A stretch of 64,000 nt of DNA from NCBI GenBank assembly GCA_015056055.1, contig SVHC01000006.1, forward strand, positions 31,959 to 95,958, given 5' to 3'. Numbering within the stretch: the first letter of the stretch is position 1; the number at the start of each line of letters is the position of its first letter. The notes beneath the pieces are model-generated. The model was not told the DNA's origin. It worked only from the letters and a program-made list of their open reading frames with translations, and made no database searches. This document shows, piece after piece, positions 52,022-59,951 of the stretch. Source of the DNA: Clostridiales bacterium. GTDB taxonomy: Bacteria > Bacillota > Clostridia > Christensenellales > Aristaeellaceae. The position numbers and the translations under genes are program-made.

Positions 52022-53107
52022 ATGAAGAAGCTTATGGCTTGCATGCTGGCTATTGCTCTCGTTCTCTCCATGGGCATGAGCGCATTCGCAGCAGAACCCG
52101 TTGCCAAGGAAGACATCAAGATCGGTTTCATCTACATCGGTGACATCAACGACGGTGGCTACACCATGGCTCACCACACCGGCACCGTTGCCATGCAGGA
52201 AGCTCTCGGTCTGCGTGATGACCAGATCATCATCAAACGCAATGTTCCCGAGAACAGCGATTGCGAAATCGCTCTGCTTGAGCTCATCGAGCAGGAATGC
52301 GACATCATCTTCGGCATCAGCTTCGGCTACATGGACTTCATGGAAGAACTGGCCAGCCAGTATCCGGAAGTTATCTTCTCCCACTGCTCCGGCTACAAGT
52401 TCAACGACGTGAACTTCAACAACTACTTCGGCCGCATCTATGAGGCTCGCTACCTCGCCGGTATCGCTGCCGGTCTGCGCACCGAAAACAACTACCTCGG
52501 CTACGTTGCAGCTATGCAGATTCCGGAGTGCATCTACTCCATGAACGCATACTTCCTCGGCGCCAAGTCCGTCAACCCGGACGTTAAGATGGACGTTGTG
52601 TTCACCAACACCTGGTATGATCCCACCATCGAGCGTCAGGCAGCTGTTGCTCTGCTCGACAAGGGCGTTGACATGATGGCTCAGCATCAGGATACCACCA
52701 ACCCCGTTGCTGCTGCTGAAGAATACGGCGTATGGGCTTGCGGCTACAATGCCGACATGACCGAAGCCGGCCCCAACGCTCACCTGACCGCTCCCGTTTG
52801 GAACTGGGGCGCATACGTAACCGCTACCGTTCAGCAGGTTATCGACGGCACCTGGGTACCCGAGAACTCCCTCATGGGCATGGCTGAAGGTCTGGTAGAC
52901 ATCGCTCCCCTGACCAAGAACGTTGCAGAAGGCACCGCCGAAGCAATCGACGCAGCCCGCGCCGCTATCCTGGATGGCACTCTGAACGTTTTCACCGGCC
53001 CCATCTATGACAACGAGGGCAACCTCCGCGTTGAAGAAGGCCAGATCCTCACTCCCGAAGAGATCCTCCAGATCGACTGGTTCGTAGAAGGTATCACTGT
53101 AGTGTAA
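52022..53107 (+). CDS. BMP-family (PnrA/Med-like) solute-binding protein
   Basis: A 361-residue exported protein. Residues 1-24 are a signal peptide ending AFA before AEP; no lipobox Cys is present, unlike most Gram-positive binding proteins of this family. The body matches the basic membrane protein family: IGFIYIGDINDGGYT, DIIFGISFGYMD, YFGRIYEARYLAGIAAGL, DMMAQHQDT and GYNADM. Relatives bind nucleosides. No ABC permease or ATPase gene is nearby. AGGAGG is ideally placed, and codon use looks unusually uniform, suggesting high expression. Confidence 0.9.
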   Translation: MKKLMACMLAIALVLSMGMSAFAAEPVAKEDIKIGFIYIGDINDGGYTMAHHTGTVAMQEALGLRDDQIIIKRNVPENSDCEIALLELIEQECDIIFGISFGYMDFMEELASQYPEVIFSHCSGYKFNDVNFNNYFGRIYEARYLAGIAAGLRTENNYLGYVAAMQIPECIYSMNAYFLGAKSVNPDVKMDVVFTNTWYDPTIERQAAVALLDKGVDMMAQHQDTTNPVAAAEEYGVWACGYNADMTEAGPNAHLTAPVWNWGAYVTATVQQVIDGTWVPENSLMGMAEGLVDIAPLTKNVAEGTAEAIDAARAAILDGTLNVFTGPIYDNEGNLRVEEGQILTPEEILQIDWFVEGITVV

Positions 53108-53124
53108 TCCTTTCGGCACACAAA

Positions 53125-53148
53125 AACGCCCGGCTTACGCCGGGCGTT
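53125..53148. terminator. hairpin after the BMP gene
   Basis: CGCCCGGC and GCCGGGCG with loop TTAC. The T-run is short (TTCAG). A near copy lies at 53502-53528. Confidence 0.65.
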
Positions 53149-53149
53149 C

Positions 53150-53500
53150 AGTCTGTCAAAAAATATTTTTTCCGGACTGGTGGACGGGGAAGCACGCATT
53201 CCTCAATGCGCAATAGTCGCCCAGCGTCGCTAAGCTAGCTGTGCTCCTTTGCTTATTGGACTCACGCCGTGCTGTTTCGCCCACGGGGCGCGCACTTCGT
53301 TTGTCCCCCGCCACTACCACCCCCTCCAGATTTTACTGGAATTCACCGCATTCCGGCCGTAAAATCTGCAAGGTTGCGATTTTTTCTACAGCTCGCAAGC
53401 TTACCTTCGAAAAACTACGCTCCTCGCGGCGTACACGCCGCCGCTGCGGATTTGATTGTGTTTTTCTTCCAACTAATGCTACGATAGTTTTTCACAAGCG
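53150..53500. other. GC-rich structured intergenic segment between two near-identical hairpins
   Basis: About 350 bp with no convincing gene on either strand. It holds several strong inverted repeats: CAGATTTTAC...GTAAAATCTG (about 53330-53373) with an inner GGAAT...ATTCC stem, CGCATT...AATGCG near 53200, and GCGGCGTACACGCCGC near 53430. It may be a structured RNA or a repeat element. Confidence 0.45.
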
Positions 53501-53501
53501 A

Positions 53502-53528
53502 AACGCCCGTCTTATCGCCGGGCGTTTT
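53502..53528. terminator. second copy of the GCCCG hairpin
   Basis: AACGCCCG pairs with CGGGCGTT followed by TTTCTT on the plus strand. Nearly the same sequence as 53125-53148. Confidence 0.65.
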
Positions 53529-53538
53529 CTTATACCAT

Positions 53539-53976
53539 TTAAAGCAGCATTCCCGCAAAGCACTGCGCCGCCAGATACAATCCCAGTGCACTGAGAACCG
53601 GAGCAGCCTTTGCTGCCGGACCTGTGGAAAGGCGATCCTGTATCGACGAGAAGATCCATGCAATTGCCGTAAATACAACGCCGCCAACTGCCGCCAGAAG
53701 AAGTGCATCTTTCAGTGTCACAAAGCCCGCCACGAAAGGAAGCAGCCCGAATGTCAGCGCAGAAAACACAAATGCACAGACATAGCACCGCTTTGCCCCA
53801 TGCGAAACATAGTGATCCAGCACAAGGGCAGCAAGGGAAACCAACGCCATATTCGGAATATCCAAAGCGGGCAGAATCATACGCGGTGCAAACGTGCGCA
53901 GCACAATGCATACCAACAACCCAATTCCCAGAACCACCGCCAGAGCGGTATTCAGAAACCAACGTTTCTCCTTCAT
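53539..53976 (-). CDS. small four-helix membrane protein, last gene of the electron-transfer operon
   Basis: A 145-residue membrane protein with about four hydrophobic helices (TALAVVLGIGLLVCIVL, MALVSLAALVLDHYV, CAFVFSALTFGLLPFVAG, LSALGLYLAAQCFAGML). I do not recognise its family; it is not RnfA, RnfE or NqrB-like by eye. It lies three bases after rnfG and is the last gene of the eight-gene run, so it is probably a small subunit or assembly factor of the complex. Confidence 0.6.
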   Translation of the reverse strand: MKEKRWFLNTALAVVLGIGLLVCIVLRTFAPRMILPALDIPNMALVSLAALVLDHYVSHGAKRCYVCAFVFSALTFGLLPFVAGFVTLKDALLLAAVGGVVFTAIAWIFSSIQDRLSTGPAAKAAPVLSALGLYLAAQCFAGMLL

Positions 53977-53979
53977 ACC

Positions 53980-54516
53980 CTAACCTCCCCAGGAAGTAGC
54001 GCCGGACTGGACATCCGCACCGGTGACATACGCCACCGCGGAATTCACGCAGCGCGCAACCGCCTTGGATGTAACCGTCGCACCGGTGATCGCGTCCATA
54101 TTTGTGCCAACAGCCGCATCGCCCGTGTTCTTCAGAAACTGTGCCAGGAACTGCCAGTCCGTCAGAGCATTTGCGCCAAGGCCCACGGTTTCATGCATAT
54201 CGCGCACGACAAGGCCTGTTACCGTGCCTTCATTGCTTACGCCTATCAGCATGGTAATTTCATCAACATAGCCCTGCGTAACCGTTTCAATGATAAATCC
54301 TGTTTCTCCCTTGTGAACGGAACGGATGGAAGCATCCGCGCCCGCATAGGGTTCAATCACAAAATCCTTGCTTCCGGGCAGAAGCGTCTGCATCACATAA
54401 ATGTGATCCGCCTGCGCATTTTCAGAGGCAATCCCATTGAGTCCCACCGCCGCCGCGAAAAGAACGAGAGCCACCGCCACAATGCTGACCAAAGGAATAA
54501 TGATCGTCTTTTTCAT
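53980..54516 (-). CDS. rnfG: RnfG-type FMN-bearing electron transfer subunit
   Basis: A 178-residue protein with one N-terminal membrane helix (IIIPLVSIVAVALVLFAAAV) and an extracytoplasmic FMN-binding domain. DAITGATVT fits the flavin transfer site D-x2-(S/T)-G-A-(S/T); FMN is attached to its Thr by ApbE, encoded in the same operon. Its ATG overlaps the rnfD stop. Confidence 0.9.
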   Translation of the reverse strand: MKKTIIIPLVSIVAVALVLFAAAVGLNGIASENAQADHIYVMQTLLPGSKDFVIEPYAGADASIRSVHKGETGFIIETVTQGYVDEITMLIGVSNEGTVTGLVVRDMHETVGLGANALTDWQFLAQFLKNTGDAAVGTNMDAITGATVTSKAVARCVNSAVAYVTGADVQSGATSWGG

Positions 54517-55454
54517 TGTGCTGCACCTCCTTTTTTCGTACCGAACCGTCTGGGTGCGGTATGGCGGTCAATCAGCCATACAAATGCATTCATCAAAAGG
54601 ATGGCATAGGTCACACCTTCCGGAAACAGCCCGAAATAGCGGAAAAGTACCGTCAGCGCGCCGCAGCCGATGCCGTACACAATCTGTCCCATCGGCGTTG
54701 CCGGCGATGTGGAATAATCCGTAGCCATAAAGATGGCTCCAAGCATTACGCCGCCGCTGAAAAGGGAATACAGCATCCACTGAATGGGAGCGCCGGTCTT
54801 ATGGAAAATCAGAGTCAGAACCGCCACGGTTCCCAGATAGGCAACCGGAGTGCGGGCAGAAATCACTTTGCGCCAGACGAGATATGCACCGCCCAGCAGC
54901 AGCGCCAGCGCGGAAATTTCACCGATGGAGCCGGGACAGTTTCCAAGGAACATGTCCAGAAGGCTCTCTCCCGGAAGTTCCGGCATCACCATATGGTGAA
55001 GGGGCGTTGCGGAGGTCACTGCGTCAATTCCTGCATAGCGCGTCATTCCGACAGGCCAAATCAGCAGCATAAATGCTCTTGCTGCCAGTGCGGGATTGAA
55101 AACATTCTGCCCAAGACCGCCGCAAAGCATTTTGGTAAGAACAATTGCAAACACACTGCCCGCAATGCACAGCCAGTACGGCGCAGTGTTCGGCAGTGTC
55201 ATTGCCAGAAGCAATCCCGTAACCGCAGCCGAGCCGTCAATCACGGTATTCCTGCGGCGCAGAATCAGGCAGAAAAGTGCCTCCGAAGCCAGTGCCGAGG
55301 CAACGCATACCAGCGCCACCCAGAGCGAGCGGATGCCCAGCACCCAGCAGCCGACAACTAGCGCGGGCAAAAGCGCCAGAACCACATCCATCATGATGCG
55401 GCTGGTGCGGAAATTTCCCCGGATATGGGGCGAAGAAGCTACCGTCAGTTTCAT
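54513..55454 (-). CDS. rnfD: RnfD-type membrane subunit
   Basis: A 313-residue membrane subunit with about nine helices. MKLTVASSPHIRGNFRTSR is the typical start, GLLLAMTLPNTAPYW and QNVFNPALAARAF are family blocks, and DAVTSATPL is the covalent FMN site. ATGA overlaps the rnfC stop. It carries electrons across the membrane in Rnf complexes. Confidence 0.92.
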   Translation of the reverse strand: MKLTVASSPHIRGNFRTSRIMMDVVLALLPALVVGCWVLGIRSLWVALVCVASALASEALFCLILRRRNTVIDGSAAVTGLLLAMTLPNTAPYWLCIAGSVFAIVLTKMLCGGLGQNVFNPALAARAFMLLIWPVGMTRYAGIDAVTSATPLHHMVMPELPGESLLDMFLGNCPGSIGEISALALLLGGAYLVWRKVISARTPVAYLGTVAVLTLIFHKTGAPIQWMLYSLFSGGVMLGAIFMATDYSTSPATPMGQIVYGIGCGALTVLFRYFGLFPEGVTYAILLMNAFVWLIDRHTAPRRFGTKKGGAAQ

Positions 55455-56743
55455 TTTGCCTTCGCCTCCTTGAGCATTTTTTTGCCGATGCGGAACGTTT
55501 CTACCAGCGGAAGCTTTCCGGGGCAGGTGAACGAGCAGCATCCGCACTCCATGCAGTCCATCAGATTCAGCTTTTCCAGCTGATCCAATCGCTTCGCATT
55601 CACATAGCGGTACAGATACAGCGGCTGCAAAAGCATCGGACAGGCGTTTACGCACTTGCCGCAGCGCAGGCACACCGGATTTTCCGCCGCACCGTTTTTG
55701 TCCTTCAAAAGGCACAGAATGGAGTTTGTTGCCTTGATCACCGGAACGCTCAAATCGCTCTGCGCCATGCCCATCATCGGGCCGCCGCTGATCACACGCT
55801 CGGTTTTATCATTCAGACCGCCCGCCGCCTCTACCAGGTCGTGGAAGGGCGTACCGATGCGCACGATGAAATTCTGCGGTTTTGCAATGGCTTCGCCGGA
55901 AATGGTTACGATTCGCTGCGTCAGAGGCATACCCAGACGCACGGCCCGGTAGATTGCAGCAAACGTGGAAACATTGAACACCGCGCAGCCTACGGATACC
56001 GGCAGTTTTCCCGGAAGCACTTCACGCCCGGTTACAGACTGAATCAGCTGCTTTTCCGCGCCCTGCGGATAGCGCGTGGGCAGGATACGGATCTCAATTT
56101 GGGGATACTGCGCAGAAATCGCATATATCTTTTCGATTGCTTCTTTTTTGTTGTCCTCTACCGCAAGCACAACCCTTTTCGGATGCAGAATCTTTTCCAG
56201 AATCATCATGCCTTCAAGAACATGCTCGGGTTCCGTGCGCAGCAAACTGTCATCCGCTGTGATATACGGTTCACATTCGCATGCATTGGCAATCAGCACA
56301 TCCACATTCCCCATTGCCGCCAGCGCCTTTGCATTGCCGGGGAACGCTGCACCGCCCATGCCTACGATGCCCGCTTCGCGGATTGCGTGCAGAATATCCT
56401 CATCGGTTTCGGGAAGCGCACTCGTAATCGCAGTATCCTGATAATCGTTTTCGATCACCACTGCAAGAACCGTTCCCAGCGTCGGATGAGGGCGCTTTTC
56501 AATCGCAATTACCGTGCCGGATACGGATGCATGCACCGGCACGCACAATCCTTCGCCGTCGCCGATCTTCTGTCCCCACTTTACCTTATCCCCCACTTTG
56601 ACCAGCGGAGTACAGGGCGCACCGATGTGCTGCTGCATGGGGATCACGACCTGTCGGGGCGTGATCGTTTTGAATTCGGTCACTCCGGTGGACATCTCCT
56701 TGTTGTACTTAGGATGTACACCACCAAAAAACAGGTGTTTCAT
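55451..56743 (-). CDS. rnfC: RnfC-type NADH-oxidising subunit
   Basis: A 430-residue peripheral subunit. KTITPRQVVIPMQQHIG is the N-terminus, GIVGMGGAAFPG the Rossmann-like nucleotide site, ANACECEPYITAD the FMN/NADH block, and two ferredoxin-type sites, CLRCGKCVNACP and CMECGCCSFTCP, close the protein. Within this operon it takes the place of the Ndh2 dehydrogenase of flavin-based electron export systems. No rnfA, rnfB or rnfE follows. Confidence 0.94.
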   Translation of the reverse strand: MKHLFFGGVHPKYNKEMSTGVTEFKTITPRQVVIPMQQHIGAPCTPLVKVGDKVKWGQKIGDGEGLCVPVHASVSGTVIAIEKRPHPTLGTVLAVVIENDYQDTAITSALPETDEDILHAIREAGIVGMGGAAFPGNAKALAAMGNVDVLIANACECEPYITADDSLLRTEPEHVLEGMMILEKILHPKRVVLAVEDNKKEAIEKIYAISAQYPQIEIRILPTRYPQGAEKQLIQSVTGREVLPGKLPVSVGCAVFNVSTFAAIYRAVRLGMPLTQRIVTISGEAIAKPQNFIVRIGTPFHDLVEAAGGLNDKTERVISGGPMMGMAQSDLSVPVIKATNSILCLLKDKNGAAENPVCLRCGKCVNACPMLLQPLYLYRYVNAKRLDQLEKLNLMDCMECGCCSFTCPGKLPLVETFRIGKKMLKEAKAK

Positions 56744-56755
56744 CTTGTCACCTCG

Positions 56756-57778
56756 TTATGTTCGAATGATTTGCCGGAATCCTTCTGTCATATATTCCGT
56801 TCCATCCACTGCAATCCAGAATGCTTCCGCGCCACATTTTTCCGCAAGCGCCTTGCCTTCCTCCAACGGCAGTAGAAACAGCGCGGTGGACAGTGCGTCT
56901 GCAAGCCCCGAATCTGCGCACACAATCGTCACAGAACGCCAGAGATTTGCCGGCATCATGGTACCCGGGTCAATGATATGGTGATATTCTTCCCCATTCA
57001 CCGCAAAGGTACGCTGATAATCGCCGCTGGTGACCACCGAACCACCCGTGACGTAAACGGTATGCACGTTATCGCCGCTTCCATCCGGATTCTGAATGCC
57101 GATAATCCACGGCGTGCCGTCCGTCTTTTTGGGGCCGGTAGCGCAGACATTTCCACCCACACTGATCAGCATACCTTCGGGCACGGTCTCCGCCACCTTC
57201 TGCGTCGCCCATCCCTTGGCAATTGCTCCAACATCCAGCCTGGTCTTTGCATCGGAAATATAGACTGTTGAGGCCGCTTCATCAATTACGATACTCTCAA
57301 AATCCATGTGTGCCGCAGCTTCCCTCAGCGCATCCATATCCGGCAGGGATGCGTTTATGGGATCGCGAATACCATCCTCACGCGCATCGTGCCACAATTT
57401 CAGCACGCCGCCCATAGCAGCATTGACCCTGCCGCCGGTAATATTGCAGTAGTTTCTGCAATCCAGAAGCAGTTCAATAATAGCTCCGTCAACCGTTACC
57501 GACGAAACTCCTGCCCGGTCGTTGATCGTTTTCAGATTGCTGATGCCTTCATACTCATTGTAGATATCGAAAAGCCGATGGTATGCAAGCAATTCGTCAT
57601 GAATTTTCTGTGCCTGTTCGCGGAAAGCTTCCTCAGACTCTGCGAAACCCACAACGGTCGTAACCGTATCAAACAGGTCCAGAAACGTTGCCGTGTATTG
57701 CTTTTCCTGCGGCTCAAGCGTTGTGCAGCCGCAGAGCAAAAGACTCATCGCAAGAAAGAAACCCAGAATTCTGCGCAT
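56756..57778 (-). CDS. apbE: ApbE-type FMN transferase (FmnB-like lipoprotein)
   Basis: A 340-residue lipoprotein (lipobox LLLCGCT) that moves FMN from FAD onto Ser/Thr of target proteins outside the membrane. NITGGRVNAAMGG, LDVGAIAKGWATQ, ISVGGNVCATG and HHIIDPGTMMP are family blocks; Asp residues of the last block bind magnesium. Its ATG overlaps the stop of the upstream lipoprotein gene (TAATG). Its likely targets are that lipoprotein, RnfD and RnfG, all in this operon. Confidence 0.93.
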   Translation of the reverse strand: MRRILGFFLAMSLLLCGCTTLEPQEKQYTATFLDLFDTVTTVVGFAESEEAFREQAQKIHDELLAYHRLFDIYNEYEGISNLKTINDRAGVSSVTVDGAIIELLLDCRNYCNITGGRVNAAMGGVLKLWHDAREDGIRDPINASLPDMDALREAAAHMDFESIVIDEAASTVYISDAKTRLDVGAIAKGWATQKVAETVPEGMLISVGGNVCATGPKKTDGTPWIIGIQNPDGSGDNVHTVYVTGGSVVTSGDYQRTFAVNGEEYHHIIDPGTMMPANLWRSVTIVCADSGLADALSTALFLLPLEEGKALAEKCGAEAFWIAVDGTEYMTEGFRQIIRT

Positions 57779-58872
57779 TACTTCATCGCCTTTTCAATCA
57801 GGCCCTGGAACCCACCGATGGAAATCGTAACAGAGGAAGCAAGGTCACTGCCGTCGGCAGGCTTTGTGGCCTCATTGATTGCAATGCCCGCCACTTCATC
57901 GGCAGTCTTTCCGGTAACGTAAGCTGCAAACGCAGCTGCCTGTTCATTCCATTCTGCCTTTGCCTTGCCCCATGCGACCATGCCGTAATTCGCGCCCAGT
58001 TCGTTCTTGGTGAGAATGGGAGTCGTCAGGTCGGTGGTAATCACGCCCGCAGCGTCAAAGGAAATCTTTGCCTGCACGCTGTCAATGATGCAGGAGGTAA
58101 TCACACCGTTATTGGAGGTTACAACCGCAATATCCGCATCCAGCTGTGCGGTACCGTTGGCTTCGGCAGTGGCGGCAACGCTGTTCTTCAGCGAATTGAT
58201 CGTGGCAACCGTAAGCGTATCGCCGGCCTGTGCACCTGCAAAATGTGCATTGTTTACCGCAGCCTCAATCGCGCTGACATAGCCGCCCAGATAAATGCTG
58301 GCGGAGGAAGCAAGGTCGCTGCCTTCGGGGGCTCTGCCGGTTTCATCGATAGCACCGTTTTTCAACTCCTCCACCGTCTTGCCAACCGCATAGCCGGCAA
58401 GCGCCGCAGCCTGCTCGTTCCACTCAGCCTTTGCCTTTCCCCATGCGACCATGCCGTATGCCGGGCCCAGCTCGTTCTTGGTGGGAACCTCCGCTGTTAT
58501 GTCAGAAAGGATTGCACCCGTTGCATCCATATTGACGGTAGCCGGGATGCTGTCGATATAGCAGGCGGTAATCACGTTCCTGTCGTCCACAGTAACCGCA
58601 ACAATCGTAACGTCATACTTCACCGCACCATCCTGACCCTCGGCGGCAGAGATGCTGTCACCGACCGCAACCGATACGGAAAGACCCGTCTTTACCGGCA
58701 GACTTCCGGCAATTCCGGAAGATGCAGATTCGTTCGCTGCAGGCGTTGCGCTGGGAATCTGCGTAGCTTCGGGGCAATCGCATTCATTGATCACCACAAT
58801 CGTTCCCGTGCAGCCCGTCAAAAGGCAAACAATGGCCATGGTCATTGCAATAAGTACCGCGAGTTTCTTCAT
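57778..58872 (-). CDS. PplA-like lipoprotein with two repeat FMN-binding domains
   Basis: A 364-residue lipoprotein (lipobox LLTGC) made of two repeats of about 145 residues: each contains TKNELG(P/A)xYGMVAWGKAKAEWNE and ends in a flavinylation-type motif, DLASSASI (first) and DLASSVTI (second). These fit D-x2-(S/T)-(S/G)-A-(S/T), though the second has Val for Ala. PplA of Listeria carries two FMN groups in the same way. GGAGG precedes the ATG at 58872. It would pass electrons through the cell wall to soluble or extracellular acceptors. Confidence 0.85.
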   Translation of the reverse strand: MKKLAVLIAMTMAIVCLLTGCTGTIVVINECDCPEATQIPSATPAANESASSGIAGSLPVKTGLSVSVAVGDSISAAEGQDGAVKYDVTIVAVTVDDRNVITACYIDSIPATVNMDATGAILSDITAEVPTKNELGPAYGMVAWGKAKAEWNEQAAALAGYAVGKTVEELKNGAIDETGRAPEGSDLASSASIYLGGYVSAIEAAVNNAHFAGAQAGDTLTVATINSLKNSVAATAEANGTAQLDADIAVVTSNNGVITSCIIDSVQAKISFDAAGVITTDLTTPILTKNELGANYGMVAWGKAKAEWNEQAAAFAAYVTGKTADEVAGIAINEATKPADGSDLASSVTISIGGFQGLIEKAMK

Positions 58873-58897
58873 GATGATTCCTCCAAAAAATGTTGTT

Positions 58898-59425
58898 CTA
58901 TCTGCGCACTTCCGGCGACGCGGAAATGAATGCATTCGGCAATGTGCGCAAAACGCCCGCACAGGCAATTCCGGTCATAAGGCCGGTAAATACGGAAATA
59001 ATCAAAAGATACGGAAGATACGCTCCAATATATACCGACCGCATCAGCAGCATGGCCGCCAATATCTGACCGATGTTATGCGCTGCCGCGCCCAGAATGC
59101 TGACTCCATAGACGGAAAACCAGCGAACTCGCTTTGCTGCAGCCATCACGCCAAGTGCCATAACGCCGCCCAGCATGGAAAACGCAAGTCCCGTAATCCC
59201 GCCGCCAAAAACCGAACCAAGAATGCACCTCGGAATCAGAATCGTATAGGCGAATTTTGTATTCAGCATGTACAGCGCGATCATAGTTACGATATTGGCA
59301 AGCCCCAGCTTCACACCCGGCAGCGGAACCACCAGCTGCAGCGGGATAAACCGCTCTATATAAGAAAGCGACAGCGCCAGGGCAATCATCACCGCACAAA
59401 CGGCAATCTTTTTGCTCTTTGTCAC
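58898..59425 (-). CDS. EetB-like Gx transporter family membrane protein
   Basis: A 175-residue membrane protein with about five helices, starting at a GTG with GGGGTGAT overlapping the upstream stop. GVKLGLANIVTMIALYML and RCILGSVFGGGITGLAFSMLGG match the Gx transporter/heptaprenyl synthase component family. EetB of Listeria and Enterococcus electron-export loci belongs to it. Here it sits between an EetA-like gene and a PplA-like gene, which supports that role. Confidence 0.85.
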   Translation of the reverse strand: MTKSKKIAVCAVMIALALSLSYIERFIPLQLVVPLPGVKLGLANIVTMIALYMLNTKFAYTILIPRCILGSVFGGGITGLAFSMLGGVMALGVMAAAKRVRWFSVYGVSILGAAAHNIGQILAAMLLMRSVYIGAYLPYLLIISVFTGLMTGIACAGVLRTLPNAFISASPEVRR

Positions 59426-59429
59426 CCGA

Positions 59430-59807
59430 TCACCCCACTACAAAATCCACTTCCGCATCGTCGGAAACGATTCGGATTTCCACGCCGTTCGGCAGGCAAA
59501 CAATGCTTCTGCCCGAAGCTCCTACCCAGCCGCTGTGCATGCAATCTCCGCCCGGGCAGTCCGAGTGCGTAATGGCAGCTTTTCCGTCGCGGATAGTTAC
59601 GGTATTGACATAGTCGCCCGTTACCATAAATTCCCTGTCCTCGCTCAGCGGGAATCTTTCAATCAGTTCTCCGCCCTGATATACTTCCACAAAAGCTGCC
59701 ATATCATTTATACCCGGAAGAAAGCACGCAAAAACAATTGCTGCCAGAAATACCACCATTGCAATGGCGGCAATATCCCCTTTTTGAAAGCAAAGTTTCT
59801 CTTTCAT
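59430..59807 (-). CDS. EetA-like NusG domain II protein
   Basis: A 125-residue protein with one N-terminal membrane helix (IAAIAMVVFLAAIVFACFL) and an extracytoplasmic NusG-II domain: VEVYQGGELIERFPL, HSDCPGGDCMHSGW (conserved Cys pair) and RSIVCLPNGVEIRI. EetA of flavin-based electron export belongs to this family. It is the first gene of the eight-gene operon. Confidence 0.88.
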   Translation of the reverse strand: MKEKLCFQKGDIAAIAMVVFLAAIVFACFLPGINDMAAFVEVYQGGELIERFPLSEDREFMVTGDYVNTVTIRDGKAAITHSDCPGGDCMHSGWVGASGRSIVCLPNGVEIRIVSDDAEVDFVVG

Positions 59808-59836
59808 TTCCAGCCTCGTTGATTATATTAGTGTTT

Positions 59837-59865
59837 ATTATATCAACACTTTTTTTGAAAAGCAA
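59837..59865 (-). promoter_or_regulatory. promoter of the electron-transfer operon with a nearby dyad
   Basis: On the minus strand TTGCTT (59865-59860), 17-bp spacer, TATAAT (59842-59837). The -10 region lies in an imperfect inverted repeat (GTTGAT...ATCAAC, about 59818-59846), which might be an operator. Confidence 0.65.
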
Positions 59866-59951
59866 ACAAAATCAAAAATCTTCCCGCAGATATATTGCAG
59901 ACAAATACAGCTGCAGCCGCTTACGATGCGCAAGCGGCTGTGATATTCACA

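Noticed and set aside
53005-53199. A 64-codon minus-strand gene after the BMP gene
   Set aside because: It overlaps the BMP coding end and hairpin and has no ribosome site.
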